In this document: piece after piece, positions 43,857 through 52,769 of the stretch
How the letters are laid out: each line of letters opens with the position of its first letter
Numbering within the stretch: position 1 is the stretch's first letter
NCBI RefSeq assembly: GCF_042680885.1
Contig: NZ_JBHUEO010000121.1
Location: forward strand, 1-64,000
Direction: 5' to 3'
Length of the DNA: 64,000 nt
Source: Siminovitchia sediminis
Lineage (GTDB): Bacteria; Bacillota; Bacilli; Bacillales; Bacillaceae_C
The notes under the pieces: generated by a model
Database searches by the model: none
What the model was told of the DNA's origin: nothing
What the model saw: the letters and a program-made list of their open reading frames with translations, nothing else
Position numbers and translations under genes: made by a program

Positions 43857-44575
43857 TACAGGTGAACAATTTACATAAAAAATTTGGCGATCTGGAAGTT
43901 TTAAAAGGAATTACATGTACCATTCATCCACAGGAAGTCGTTTGTGTGATTGGACCGAGCGGCTCCGGAAAAAGCACCTTTCTTCGCTGCCTAAATTTAT
44001 TGGAAGAAATGACGGACGGGGATATTGTGATTAATGGTCATCATCTCAATGACCCGAAAACTGATATTAACACCGTACGTACAGAAGTAGGAATGGTTTT
44101 TCAACAGTTTAATCTGTTTCCTCATAGAACCGTTCTGGAAAATATTACTCTGGCACCTTTAAAAGTTAAAAAAATTGGTAATGCGGAGGCCAAGAGATTG
44201 GCGTTGGAGCTGCTGGAAAAAGTAGGTCTTGCAGATAAAGCGGGCAGCTATCCGAGACAGTTGTCAGGAGGACAACAGCAGCGCGTGGCGATCGCCCGTG
44301 CACTGGCCATGCAGCCGAAAGTCATGCTGTTTGACGAGCCCACTTCTGCTCTTGACCCAGAGCTCGTCGGTGAAGTGCTGGAAGTCATGAAGCAGTTGGC
44401 TCTTGAAGGAATGACTATGGTTGTAGTCACCCATGAGATGGGATTTGCAAGAGAGGCAGCAGATCGAGTGCTGTTTATGGACGAAGGTGTGATCATGGAG
44501 GAAGATGTTCCTTCCCAAATTTTTACCAATCCTAAATCCGAGAGAACAAGGGAATTTTTAAATAAAGTTTTATAG
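43853..44575 (+). CDS. Polar amino-acid ABC transporter, ATP-binding protein
   Basis: A 240-residue ATPase of the GlnQ/HisP group. Walker A is GPSGSGKST (~32-40), the Q-loop is VFQQFNLFPH, the signature is LSGGQQQRVAIARAL (~134-148), Walker B is VMLFDEPTSALDPE, and the H-loop is VVVTHEMGFAREAADRV. It completes a three-gene importer in the order binding protein, permease, ATPase. Confidence 0.93.
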   Translation: MIQVNNLHKKFGDLEVLKGITCTIHPQEVVCVIGPSGSGKSTFLRCLNLLEEMTDGDIVINGHHLNDPKTDINTVRTEVGMVFQQFNLFPHRTVLENITLAPLKVKKIGNAEAKRLALELLEKVGLADKAGSYPRQLSGGQQQRVAIARALAMQPKVMLFDEPTSALDPELVGEVLEVMKQLALEGMTMVVVTHEMGFAREAADRVLFMDEGVIMEEDVPSQIFTNPKSERTREFLNKVL

Positions 44576-44681
44576 AAAAGTAGAGAATAGAAAAAGCACT
44601 TCTTTTCTGTATTACAGCTTTAATGCACTCAATAAAAGGGAATAGTTAAGAAAGCTGTGTATGGAAAGGGGTTATTAATTC

Positions 44682-45425
44682 ATGCACAAGGAGTTTTCGG
44701 AGACATCCCAGCGGCCGTTTTCCCTCCCTTCGCGCCCTTGGGTGATGACACAGGAATGGCATCATCTTCTGTTCTGCCATTGGCGTATTCCGCCAGAAAT
44801 GTTAAGAGAATATGTTCCCAAGGAACTTGAAATAGATCTATTTGACGGGACATCGTGGATCGGGCTAACCCCATTTAAGGCTTCTAAAACAAGGATAAGG
44901 GGGCTTCCGGCACCTCCGGCCCTGCATTCCTTTTTGGAGTTGAATGTGCGGGTGTATGTGACATATAAAGGAGCGCCCGGTATCTACTTTCTAAGCCTGG
45001 ACGCAAACAGCTGGCCGGTTGTACTGGGGGCTAAAACGGCAGCGCTGCTACCATATCAACATGCGTCCATGAAACTCTCAAAGGAAGAAGAAACGGTCCA
45101 TTTTCAAAGTAAACGAACGCACCCCGGAGAGCCGGATGAACGCTTTTCAGTCAGTTACAAGCCCGAATCAGATACTTTTATTCCTATTCGGGGCACATTG
45201 GAATTTTTTCTATATGAACGTTACTGCTTCTTTATCAAAAAAGGGAAGAGGCTGTTTCGAGGGGATATCCATCATGATCGCTGGCGTGTGTGTAATGCTG
45301 AATGTATGATTCACCAAAATACAATGGTTTCCTTTCTCCCTCGAAGGTACTTTCAGGAAAAGCCGATGGTCCACTTATCCAAAGAGAAACAGGCTTTCGC
45401 CTGGACGATAAAAAAACTGAGATAG
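44682..45425 (+). CDS. DUF2071 (YqjF-like) protein
   Basis: A 247-residue soluble protein of the DUF2071 family, which includes B. subtilis YqjF. Typical segments are WVMTQEWHHLLFCHWRIPPEMLREYVPKELEIDLFDGTSWIGLTPF near the start, FLELNVRVYVTYKGAPGIYFLSLDANSWPVVLGAKTAALLPYQHASM, and FFLYERYCFFIK. The fold resembles acetoacetate-decarboxylase-like beta-barrels; the activity is unknown. The ATG lies 10 nt after AAGGGG and a terminator follows directly. Confidence 0.78.
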   Translation: MHKEFSETSQRPFSLPSRPWVMTQEWHHLLFCHWRIPPEMLREYVPKELEIDLFDGTSWIGLTPFKASKTRIRGLPAPPALHSFLELNVRVYVTYKGAPGIYFLSLDANSWPVVLGAKTAALLPYQHASMKLSKEEETVHFQSKRTHPGEPDERFSVSYKPESDTFIPIRGTLEFFLYERYCFFIKKGKRLFRGDIHHDRWRVCNAECMIHQNTMVSFLPRRYFQEKPMVHLSKEKQAFAWTIKKLR

Positions 45426-45454
45426 CCTGGGGCCTGATGCCTCCGGCTTTTTTT
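45424..45454 (+). terminator. Terminator after the DUF2071 gene
   Basis: AGCCTGGGGC-CTGAT-GCCTCCGGCT followed by seven T. The stem begins at the stop codon. Confidence 0.8.
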
Positions 45455-45773
45455 GCATAAAAAATGCCTCAATTAATCCGCATCTCTGAAAGGTACTTCC
45501 CCCTTAATAAGGAGGCTCCATGCCCGGGCTGGAGTGATCCAAAGGGATATGCAGGGCGGCCCCTCCGGCCCCGTCTGACCTTCTCCTCCCTGATGGATCG
45601 ACTGTATTGTTTTGTGTGAAGTGGCCAACCACTTTTCTTAAAATGACAGGATTGTGAAAATCTACAATTTTTTGATTGTGCAGGAACAGGAAGAAGTGTT
45701 CGGATATCTTCCTCACATGCTATGATGGTAGTATCTGTAAGTACCGGAAATTGGAATATTTGGAGGCACCACT
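45455..45773. other. Intergenic stretch before the PAS-GGDEF-EAL gene
   Basis: Contains a G+C-rich inverted segment near 45550-45570 (GGGCGGCCCC...GGCCCC). No gene seen. GGAGG for the next gene is at 45762-45766. Confidence 0.35.
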
Positions 45774-47918
45774 ATGGACCATAAACGACCAATCACAGGA
45801 GAAGAAGTATTGCACCTTCATGAATGGGAGCTTTCCGATCCGTCGGATTTGGAAGAAGTGCTGAAGGAATTGGCTGATATCAAATATGCGCTGGACCAAT
45901 CCTCCATCGTTGCGATTACAGATCAGCGAGGGAAGATTCAATATGTCAATGATTTGCTCTGTAAAATCTCAAAATACGAACGGCATGAATTAATCGGTCA
46001 GGATCACCGTATTCTTAACTCCCATTATCATCCAAAGGAATTTTTCAAGGAAATGTGGAGAACCATTGGAAATGGAAACGTATGGGAAGGGGAAATCCGG
46101 AACCGGGCGAAGGATGGATCTTATTATTGGGTTTATACAACCATTGTTCCATTTTTAAATGAACAGGGGCGCCCTTATCGTTATATAGCGATTCGTAATG
46201 ATATTACGGCACGCAAGGAAATGGAAGAAGAAGTGAAAAGGAGTGAAGAAAGATACCGGCTGATTACTGAAAATTCTTCCGACCTGATCGCCACTGTAAA
46301 TAGGGAAGGGGAATTTCTTTATATTTCTCCATCTCATCAAGCCCTGCTGGGCCGCGGGTTGAATGAGATCAAAAAAGGAACTATATATGATCTTATTCAT
46401 GAAAGGGACCGGTCAAGCGTAAAGGAGGAAATCATTCGCCTGTCAGAAAAGAGAAAGGTTTCCTCCCAGCTTGAGCTCCGGCTGCAAACCAAGACAGGCT
46501 CCTGGATTCATGCGGAAGCAAAAATGAATTCAATCTTATCCAATACCGGAGAGGTACGAAAGGTACTCCTTGTCACAAGGGATATCACTGAGCGAAAGCG
46601 GTCCGAAGACAAAATCTATCACCTTGCTTTCCATGATACGCTCACTGATTTGCCTAATCGGCGATTGTTTATGAATGAGCTCCAACAAAAGTTATCAAGA
46701 CCCAAAAAGTCTTTCAAAACAGCAGTTTTATTTGTGGATTTGGACCGCTTTAAGGATATTAATGATTCATGGGGACACGACACAGGTGACTATATTTTAA
46801 TGGAGGCAGCCCATCGAATCCGGCGGTCTCTTCGTTCCTCTGATTTTGTCGCAAGAATCGGCGGGGATGAGTTTACTGTTCTTTTGGACAATATCCAAAA
46901 TGAAGAAGATGTGAAATTTCTTGTGGAAAGAATTCACAAAGTGTTTGAGGAACCTCTCCATCTGTCAGGGAAAGAAATTTTCATTTCCTGCAGTATAGGT
47001 GCTGCAATTTATCCGGATCATGCGAAAACGGCAGACGAACTCTTAAAGCGGGCAGATACGGCGCTTTATGCAGTGAAAGAACGGGGAAGAAGTGGTTTTT
47101 CACTTTTTAATGCCGAAATGGAAGAAAAGTCGCTTGAGCGCATTTTAATGGAAATAGAACTTCGAAAAGCCATAGAGCTTGAACAGTTTTGCCTGGATTA
47201 TCAACCGAAAACTGACTTTTCCAAAGGAACGCTGGTTGGCATGGAAGCACTGGTCCGGTGGTATCATCCGGAACTGGGTAAAATCCCGCCCAATAAGTTT
47301 ATACCGATCGCGGAAGAAACCGGTCTGATTGTACAAATTGGGGAGTGGGTTCTTCAAGAAGCCTGCAGGCAAAATAAAAAGTGGCAAGACATGGGATACC
47401 CGCCTCTTACCGTTTCAGTCAATGTTTCGGTGCGTCAGCTGGAGCAGAAAGGTTTGCTTCAAAAAATTGAAGAAGTTCTTCATGATACCGGCTTACAGCC
47501 GCAGTGGCTTGAACTGGAAGTAACGGAGAGTGTATTTGCCGATCTGGACAATGCGTCCGCGCTATTGGAAGAAATCCGGAGCTTAGGTGTGAAAATTTCG
47601 GTTGATGACTTTGGGACAGGATATAGCTCCTTCAGCTATATTAAGCACCTGCCGGTGGATACACTGAAAATAGATTCATCATTTATCAGAGATATTCATC
47701 AAAATGCGGAAAGCCAGGCGATTGTTGATGCTATTTTAACGCTTGCCGGTACATTGGGAATCGATGTAATTGCAGAAGGGGTAGAAAGCAAGGAGCAGCT
47801 GGAAGTGTTAAACAGCGGAGGCTGCAGCCAGGGGCAAGGGTATCTTTTCAGTAAGCCTGTTTCCCATGAAACTTTTGAACATTATCTTGAAAACTCTCAA
47901 ATGCTGTTTTCTAAATAA
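45774..47918 (+). CDS. PAS-PAS-GGDEF-EAL cyclic-di-GMP signalling protein
   Basis: A 714-residue soluble signalling protein with PAS 1 (~35-150), PAS 2 (~158-275), a GGDEF diguanylate cyclase domain (~285-440) with intact GGDEF at 363-367 preceded by an inhibitory-site RSSD five residues upstream, and an EAL phosphodiesterase domain (~460-705) with EAL at 491-493 (GMEALVRW), VTESVF and SVDDFGTGYSSFSYIKHLPVDTLKID. Both catalytic motifs look intact, so it could make or break down c-di-GMP under control of the PAS sensors. No membrane segment. GGAGG lies 8 nt before the ATG. A lone gene with its own terminator. Confidence 0.92.
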   Translation: MDHKRPITGEEVLHLHEWELSDPSDLEEVLKELADIKYALDQSSIVAITDQRGKIQYVNDLLCKISKYERHELIGQDHRILNSHYHPKEFFKEMWRTIGNGNVWEGEIRNRAKDGSYYWVYTTIVPFLNEQGRPYRYIAIRNDITARKEMEEEVKRSEERYRLITENSSDLIATVNREGEFLYISPSHQALLGRGLNEIKKGTIYDLIHERDRSSVKEEIIRLSEKRKVSSQLELRLQTKTGSWIHAEAKMNSILSNTGEVRKVLLVTRDITERKRSEDKIYHLAFHDTLTDLPNRRLFMNELQQKLSRPKKSFKTAVLFVDLDRFKDINDSWGHDTGDYILMEAAHRIRRSLRSSDFVARIGGDEFTVLLDNIQNEEDVKFLVERIHKVFEEPLHLSGKEIFISCSIGAAIYPDHAKTADELLKRADTALYAVKERGRSGFSLFNAEMEEKSLERILMEIELRKAIELEQFCLDYQPKTDFSKGTLVGMEALVRWYHPELGKIPPNKFIPIAEETGLIVQIGEWVLQEACRQNKKWQDMGYPPLTVSVNVSVRQLEQKGLLQKIEEVLHDTGLQPQWLELEVTESVFADLDNASALLEEIRSLGVKISVDDFGTGYSSFSYIKHLPVDTLKIDSSFIRDIHQNAESQAIVDAILTLAGTLGIDVIAEGVESKEQLEVLNSGGCSQGQGYLFSKPVSHETFEHYLENSQMLFSK

Positions 47919-47923
47919 ATACA

Positions 47924-47959
47924 AAAAAGGAAGGGGACCGGGATCCCTTTCCTTTTTTT
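47924..47959 (+). terminator. Terminator after the PAS-GGDEF-EAL gene
   Basis: AAAAGGAAGGGGACC pairs with GGATCCCTTTCCTTTTTTT. Confidence 0.85.
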
Positions 47960-48251
47960 ACTATAAAGTCCATGTCTCTGACGTAAATCTTCAGGCCGTT
48001 AGACAGCCAATCCTTTCTCTTACCGGTCACTCAGGGTTCATCGCGACTTGCTTGGCAGTCTGCTCCTGCCCATTCTCGGTATTAACCATTTTTTAGGGGA
48101 TCAGTCAAATGCCCCAGGCCTTTTTAAGATCAGCCCGCAAAAATGCAGGTATTTTCTTGAAAATCATACCTTCCATAGTCGATGTGCTGTTCTAAATAGA
48201 GGTCATGTCCCATATGTATTTTTGAGGGGAGTATACAGAGGGGATGATGGC

Positions 48252-48962
48252 ATGAAAAGGAAAACGAAAATCATCTTTTATCTGATCGGGGCAGCACTCA
48301 TTTTCTTAATCATCCAATATCAATTTATTCCGCGGGATTCTTTTGATACTTGGAACCTCCCGCTGGCGGGAAAAGTTATATATTTGGATCCGGGGCATGG
48401 CGGGCCTGATGGAGGAGCAGAGGGAGGAGAAGCAATTGAAAAAGAAATTGCCCTGGAAGTAGCCTTTAAGTTACGGGATTACCTTCAGGGCCAGGGGGCA
48501 CTTGTTCAGCTGACAAGGGAAAAAGATACAGATCTGGCGGATCCGGAAATAGAAGGGCTGAGCAGAAGAAAAACAGCAGATCTGAAAAAAAGGCTTGCAC
48601 TGATCAACGAATCGGAAGCCGACTTGTTTATCAGCATCCATTTAAACGCCATACCTTCTCCTCGCTGGCGGGGAGCTCAGACTTTCTATTCGCCCCACTT
48701 GACGGAAAATAAACGCGCCGCAAAATTAATTCAGGAAGAGCTTGTTGTCAGTCTGGAAAATACAGATCGGGAAGCCAAAATTATTCAGAACATCTATTTG
48801 ATCAAAAACTCAAAAAAGCCTGGAGCACTCGTGGAAATCGGATTTTTATCCAATCCGGGAGAACGGGCCTCTCTCATGGATGAGAGCTATCAGGAAAAAG
48901 TAGCTGCAGCCCTTTATCGGGGGATCATGAGGTATTTTACAGAGGACGCCGTACCCGAATAA
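48252..48962 (+). CDS. cwlD: Germination-specific N-acetylmuramoyl-L-alanine amidase CwlD
   Basis: A 236-residue amidase_3 enzyme that, with PdaA, makes the muramic-delta-lactam of the spore cortex. It has one N-terminal membrane segment (IIFYLIGAALIFLIIQY). The zinc-site motifs are YLDPGHGGPDGGAEGG (His near residue 47), an acidic E in EKEIALEVA, and FISIHLNAIPSP (His), with the catalytic Glu in GALVEIGFLSNPGE. ATG 48252 follows GAGGGGATGATGG, and the length equals that of B. subtilis CwlD. cwlD, salA, gerD, kbaA and pdaB follow the B. subtilis order. Confidence 0.93.
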   Translation: MKRKTKIIFYLIGAALIFLIIQYQFIPRDSFDTWNLPLAGKVIYLDPGHGGPDGGAEGGEAIEKEIALEVAFKLRDYLQGQGALVQLTREKDTDLADPEIEGLSRRKTADLKKRLALINESEADLFISIHLNAIPSPRWRGAQTFYSPHLTENKRAAKLIQEELVVSLENTDREAKIIQNIYLIKNSKKPGALVEIGFLSNPGERASLMDESYQEKVAAALYRGIMRYFTEDAVPE

Positions 48963-48997
48963 TCAGCTGGACTCACACCCGAAAAAACGCACGGCAG

Positions 48998-49018
48998 ACC
49001 GCAGGCTGTGCGGTTTTT
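48998..49018 (+). terminator. Terminator after cwlD
   Basis: ACCGCA-GGCTG-TGCGGT followed by TTTT. The rest of the 334-nt gap to salA shows no gene; a TATACT box at 49253 may be the -10 of salA. Confidence 0.6.
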
Positions 49019-49296
49019 ATATGTTGATCCCGACGGTGACACGGTGACTAGTGGTACAAAAAGAGCGGTCCGGATCATCCACTTAAATCCACTCTTCAGA
49101 AGCTGCATCAAAGCCGATGAAGAAAGAAAGGATTCAGCTAAGGAGTATGTCTCAGTGCCGCATGCATGGTTTGGTGATTACAGTCTATCCTGCGCTTTTT
49201 CCGATAAAATGTTTCTAAAGCGTCTATACTTAGAAATAAAGTTGAGTATGGTATACTGAAACCAAGTGTAAATCGATAAAAAGGACGGTGCAAAAA

Positions 49297-50361
49297 TTGG
49301 TTACTGAACAACAAGCGTTGGATATTCTAAACAAATTAAAGGATCCACTTTTACATAAGACATTAGAAGAAACAAATGGAATTGTGGAAGTTAAGGTTAA
49401 AGAAGAAAAAGAACACATCAGCGTTAAAATTGCTTTGGCAAAAACCGGAACTCCCGAGCAGATGCAGCTTCAAACCCAAATCGTACAATTAATGAAAGAT
49501 GCGGGGGCGGCTACTGTCGGAATCCGGTTTACCGATCTGCCGGAAGAGGAGCTTGAGAAACATCGCAAGGCCGGTGATATGCCGGATGAAACAGCTGGAG
49601 GCCTTCTTGCGCCCGACAGCAAGACCACCTTTATTGCCATTGCCAGCGGTAAGGGTGGAGTTGGAAAATCAACGGTTTCCGTTAATTTGGCTGTGGCCCT
49701 GGCACGACTGGGCAAAAAAGTTGGATTGGTCGATGCGGATATTTACGGGTTCAGTGTACCGGATATGATGGGGATTGAAGACCGGCCAGTTGTCAGAGGA
49801 AAGAAAATTTTACCTGTCGACCGGTTTGGCGTCAAAGTCATTTCCATGGCCTTTTTTGTGGAAGACAATGCTCCGGTGATTTGGCGCGGGCCTATGCTCG
49901 GTAAAATGCTAAACAACTTTTTCATGGAAGTGGAATGGGGAGACTTGGACTACCTGATTCTGGACTTGCCTCCGGGAACCGGGGATGTCGCGCTCGATGT
50001 TCATACGATGCTGCCAAGCACCAAAGAAATCATTGTGACGACTCCGCATCCAACGGCTGCCTTTGTAGCCGCGCGTGCCGGTTCTATGGCTTTGCGTACG
50101 AACCACGAGATTTTGGGCGTCGTTGAGAACATGTCCTATTTCGAAAGCCGGTTGACTGGAGAAAAGGAATATGTGTTTGGAAGAGGCGGCGGAGAAAAAC
50201 TGGCTGAAGAGCTTCGTACAGAACTGTTGGGACAGCTTCCCCTGCAGCAGCCTGACTGGAATGAAGAAGACTTTGCTCCATCTGTTTATGACCAGGAACA
50301 TCCGGTGGGACAGGTATATCACAAGATTGCTGAAAAGATCGTACGAAAACTCGATCAATAA
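49297..50361 (+). CDS. salA: Mrp/ApbC-family P-loop protein SalA
   Basis: A 354-residue Mrp/NBP35-type ATPase. An N-terminal MIP18-like domain (~1-85) precedes the P-loop domain with deviant Walker A ASGKGGVGKSTVSVNLA (~112-128) and Walker B region LDYLILDLPPGTGDVALD. Relatives carry Fe-S clusters; in B. subtilis SalA also represses scoC and so affects exoprotease expression. The CxxC cluster motif of Fe-S carriers is not visible near the C-terminus. I prefer the TTG at 49297 because AAGGA is 11 nt upstream; the GTG at 49288 would leave only 2 nt. It lies between cwlD and gerD as in B. subtilis. Confidence 0.9.
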   Translation: MVTEQQALDILNKLKDPLLHKTLEETNGIVEVKVKEEKEHISVKIALAKTGTPEQMQLQTQIVQLMKDAGAATVGIRFTDLPEEELEKHRKAGDMPDETAGGLLAPDSKTTFIAIASGKGGVGKSTVSVNLAVALARLGKKVGLVDADIYGFSVPDMMGIEDRPVVRGKKILPVDRFGVKVISMAFFVEDNAPVIWRGPMLGKMLNNFFMEVEWGDLDYLILDLPPGTGDVALDVHTMLPSTKEIIVTTPHPTAAFVAARAGSMALRTNHEILGVVENMSYFESRLTGEKEYVFGRGGGEKLAEELRTELLGQLPLQQPDWNEEDFAPSVYDQEHPVGQVYHKIAEKIVRKLDQ

Positions 50362-50367
50362 TAAAGA

Positions 50368-50406
50368 GGCTGGCCTCCGGATATGTCCAAGTGCCAGCCG
50401 TTTTTT
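50368..50406 (+). terminator. Terminator between salA and gerD
   Basis: GGCTGGC (50368-50374) pairs with GCCAGCC (50393-50399), followed by GTTTTTT. Confidence 0.85.
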
Positions 50407-50408
50407 CT

Positions 50409-50999
50409 TTAAGACCCCTCGCCGCCTTCTTGCTTCTTGCCTTCACCGCCTCCTTGTTGCTCTTTCTTTTCAGACGCGGTTTTCTTGACGATCTCTTCAA
50501 TTTTCGCCTTATACAAAGGGCTCTCCAGGGTATCGGTCACAACCTCGCGCATCTGTTCCCTGAATTCTTTGCTTTTCATCGACTCGGCTACATCTTTTTG
50601 GAAGGCGGGGTCTTTCCATATATCCATCAGCATCCCCTGATATTCCGGGTCTTTCATGAGACTTTTCATAAGCTCCTCATGCTGCTGTTTCATGCTTTTT
50701 GCCATGGACTCAGCAAATTTGGGATCCTCCAAAGATTTTTTCCAGAAGTCCTGTCCTTTGTCGGAAGTGAGGGTACTTTGAATCGTATCTTTTACTACGG
50801 CCTGATCCATGATCATTTGTTGTCTAAATTCCTCTTCGGACATAATATCTCGAACGGCTTTCTTGCCTTCATCCGTTTTTAAAAGATCCACCATCATGTT
50901 TTTCGTCTGTTCATAATCAGGCTGTCCGGCTTCGGAGTTACCTCCGCAAGCGGCAAGCAGCAGGGAGCAGACGAGGAGCAAAATAACTCCCTTTTTCAT
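50409..50999 (-). CDS. gerD: Spore germination lipoprotein GerD
   Basis: A 196-residue lipoprotein needed for clustering of germinant receptors in the spore inner membrane. Signal peptide MKKGVILLLVCSLLLAACGG with lipid-modified C18. The mature part is helical (DYEQTKNMMVDLLKTDEGKKAVRDIM, FREQMREVVTDTLESPLYKAKIEEIV) and ends in a Lys/Glu/Gly-rich tail. ATG 50999 is preferred because it starts the signal peptide and has AAAGGAG upstream; an extension to 51068 has no support. It is convergent with salA and divergent from kbaA. Confidence 0.93.
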   Translation of the reverse strand: MKKGVILLLVCSLLLAACGGNSEAGQPDYEQTKNMMVDLLKTDEGKKAVRDIMSEEEFRQQMIMDQAVVKDTIQSTLTSDKGQDFWKKSLEDPKFAESMAKSMKQQHEELMKSLMKDPEYQGMLMDIWKDPAFQKDVAESMKSKEFREQMREVVTDTLESPLYKAKIEEIVKKTASEKKEQQGGGEGKKQEGGEGS

Positions 51000-51147
51000 A
51001 AGAGAAACGCTCCTTTCATAAGATTGCACCCTACTTTTAATATGGGATTTTGTGAAGAATTTATGCACATTTCGGTGAGCAATGGCTTTTTTTTATAAGA
51101 GTTGATAAAATCGTGTAGACAATAATAATAATTGGAGGATTAGGCCA

Positions 51148-51837
51148 GTGACGATCCGTAATTGGCTGAAGTTTTTCTTTAGCACCCTTTTTCTTGGCGG
51201 AATCATTACAGGAATCTTAGGATTTTTTATCCGTTGGGACGAATTTCAGCCTTATTTTACAGAATTTCAGATTGGAGCCATTTTATCCACTTTTATTTGG
51301 CTCGTCGGTGTCGGTTTTATATTCAGTGTTGTCAGCCAAGTCGGCTTTTTCGCGTATTTATTTATCCATCAATTTGGACTCGGGCTATTCCGCTCGCTTT
51401 CACTTTGGAATGGGGTCCAGATTTTTCTGATTATCGTTGTGCTGTTTGACCTGGTTTATTTGCGCTTCCAAAATTTTGCAGGAGAAGGGGAAAGCCTGCT
51501 CCCATATGTCGGCCTGGCTTTGTTTATTTTGGCAGCCGGATGGGTGACTGCCCATTTCAAAGGAAAAACAACCTCCAGGACAACATTTGTCTCTGCGCTG
51601 TTTTTTATGGTTGTTATTACCATTTTGGAGTGGCTCCCGATCTTAAGGACAAACGAGGAAAACTGGATGCTTTTAAGTATTTTTCCATTAATCGCCTGCA
51701 ATGCATATCAATTGCTTGTCTTGCCGAAATATAACCGATTATCGGAAGAAGACCGGACACGGAGGCTAGAAGCTAAAAAGAATCAATCGACCAACAAACC
51801 ATCGAATCAACCAACACAAAAAGCGAACCGTCCGTAA
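51148..51837 (+). CDS. kbaA: KinB-signalling pathway activator KbaA
   Basis: A 229-residue membrane protein with six helices (FFFSTLFLGGIITGILGFFI, LSTFIWLVGVGFIFSVVSQVGFFAYLF, LWNGVQIFLIIVVLFDLVYL, LLPYVGLALFILAAGWVTAHF, SALFFMVVITILEWL, WMLLSIFPLIACNAYQLLVL) and a positively charged tail. KbaA activates the KinB branch of the sporulation phosphorelay. GTG start with TTGGAGG 10 nt upstream. A terminator follows and a group II intron remnant starts 7 nt after it. Confidence 0.9.
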   Translation: MTIRNWLKFFFSTLFLGGIITGILGFFIRWDEFQPYFTEFQIGAILSTFIWLVGVGFIFSVVSQVGFFAYLFIHQFGLGLFRSLSLWNGVQIFLIIVVLFDLVYLRFQNFAGEGESLLPYVGLALFILAAGWVTAHFKGKTTSRTTFVSALFFMVVITILEWLPILRTNEENWMLLSIFPLIACNAYQLLVLPKYNRLSEEDRTRRLEAKKNQSTNKPSNQPTQKANRP

Positions 51838-51849
51838 AGGTTCGCTTTT
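51819..51849 (+). terminator. Terminator after kbaA
   Basis: AAAAGCGAACC pairs perfectly with GGTTCGCTTTT (11 bp). Confidence 0.9.
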
Positions 51850-51855
51850 GTGGTG

Positions 51856-52750
51856 GTGCGCCCAGCATGGGCGCAGTCTATAGGGGGCAAGTCCCGAGCC
51901 GTGAAGGCAGAAGTAACGGTTAGCCTTACGCAAGGGTGTCCGGCGACACGGAATCTGAAGGAAGCGGGCGGCAAACCTCCGGTCCGAGGAACACGAACTT
52001 CATACAAGGCTAGATATGACCGGGTGAGTTTGCCACACAAAACGAAGCCCTTTCTGCCGAAGGTCATATTAAGTAAATGAAGCGGACAGATGGAGGGAAA
52101 GACTGCGTTCTTACGTGGGGAGGTCTGGCCGGTACGCCAAGTACCCTTGGTAACCTGTCCAGTGATGGACAGCTGAACAGTCAGAAGTCAGCAGACGCCA
52201 TAGTACCACCCGGCTTAAGACAAGTGGGAAGAGCTGAACAATTAAGAGAGAACAGAACCTTGGCTTCCAGTCATCTGTGTTAACCACAGATAACCGAAAG
52301 GCATGCTAGGAGGAGGAAATGGTGAATCCCATGGGGAACTCCAAGATGGTGGAGCAGAGACTGGCATCAATATCCAATTTGGTGGTGCGGCTACTTCGCC
52401 TTGGCGGACACGCCAAGCGTGTTCATGAACTTCGATTCGCGGATCAGAAGAAGGCTTCGTATGTATGTATGGATGAATTGGAAGAAACCGAAGACAAAGG
52501 TGAGAAAGCTCATTGGACTCGTGTTCCACCGGTGAAAGCATATGAATCGGGCTACTCACGTAAAAGTTACTGGAGGATATTCAAAAGCCCCACACTACAC
52601 AGAGCCCTTGGAAATTTCTATTGGAGTTCCCAAGGGCTAAAAGTCTATTATCCCGTGATGAAACTTTGCGTCAGCCATCTTAATTGAACCGCCGTATACC
52701 GGCCGGTATGCACGGTGGTGTGAGAGGTCGGGGGTTAGTCACCCCCCTAC
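51856..52750 (+). mobile_element. Group II intron with internally deleted ORF
   Basis: The 5' end GTGCGCCCAGCATGGGCGC and following text (GAGCCGTGAAGGCAGAAGTAACGG-like domain I helices) are typical of bacterial group II introns. Near the 3' end, 52686-52721 forms domain V (GAACCGCCGTAT ... CACGGTGGTGT), followed by domain VI (GAGAGGTCGGGGGTTAGTCACCCCCC). The intron-encoded reverse transcriptase is reduced from roughly 1.2 kb to remnants. It starts 7 nt after the kbaA terminator, the target preference known for group IIC introns. The ribozyme part may still fold, but it cannot move on its own. Confidence 0.85.
52319..52680 (+). pseudogene. Remnant of the intron-encoded reverse transcriptase/maturase
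   Basis: An AGGAGG precedes MVNPMGNSKMVEQRLASISN, a usual maturase N-terminus. The text then jumps to RRLRMYVWMNWKKPKT-like and PPVKAYESGYSRKSYWRIF / LHRALGNFYWSSQGLK, the C-terminal GIIM maturase domain, in shifted frames. The whole reverse transcriptase core is missing. Confidence 0.8.
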
Positions 52751-52769
52751 TTCAAGAAATGCAGAGTGG

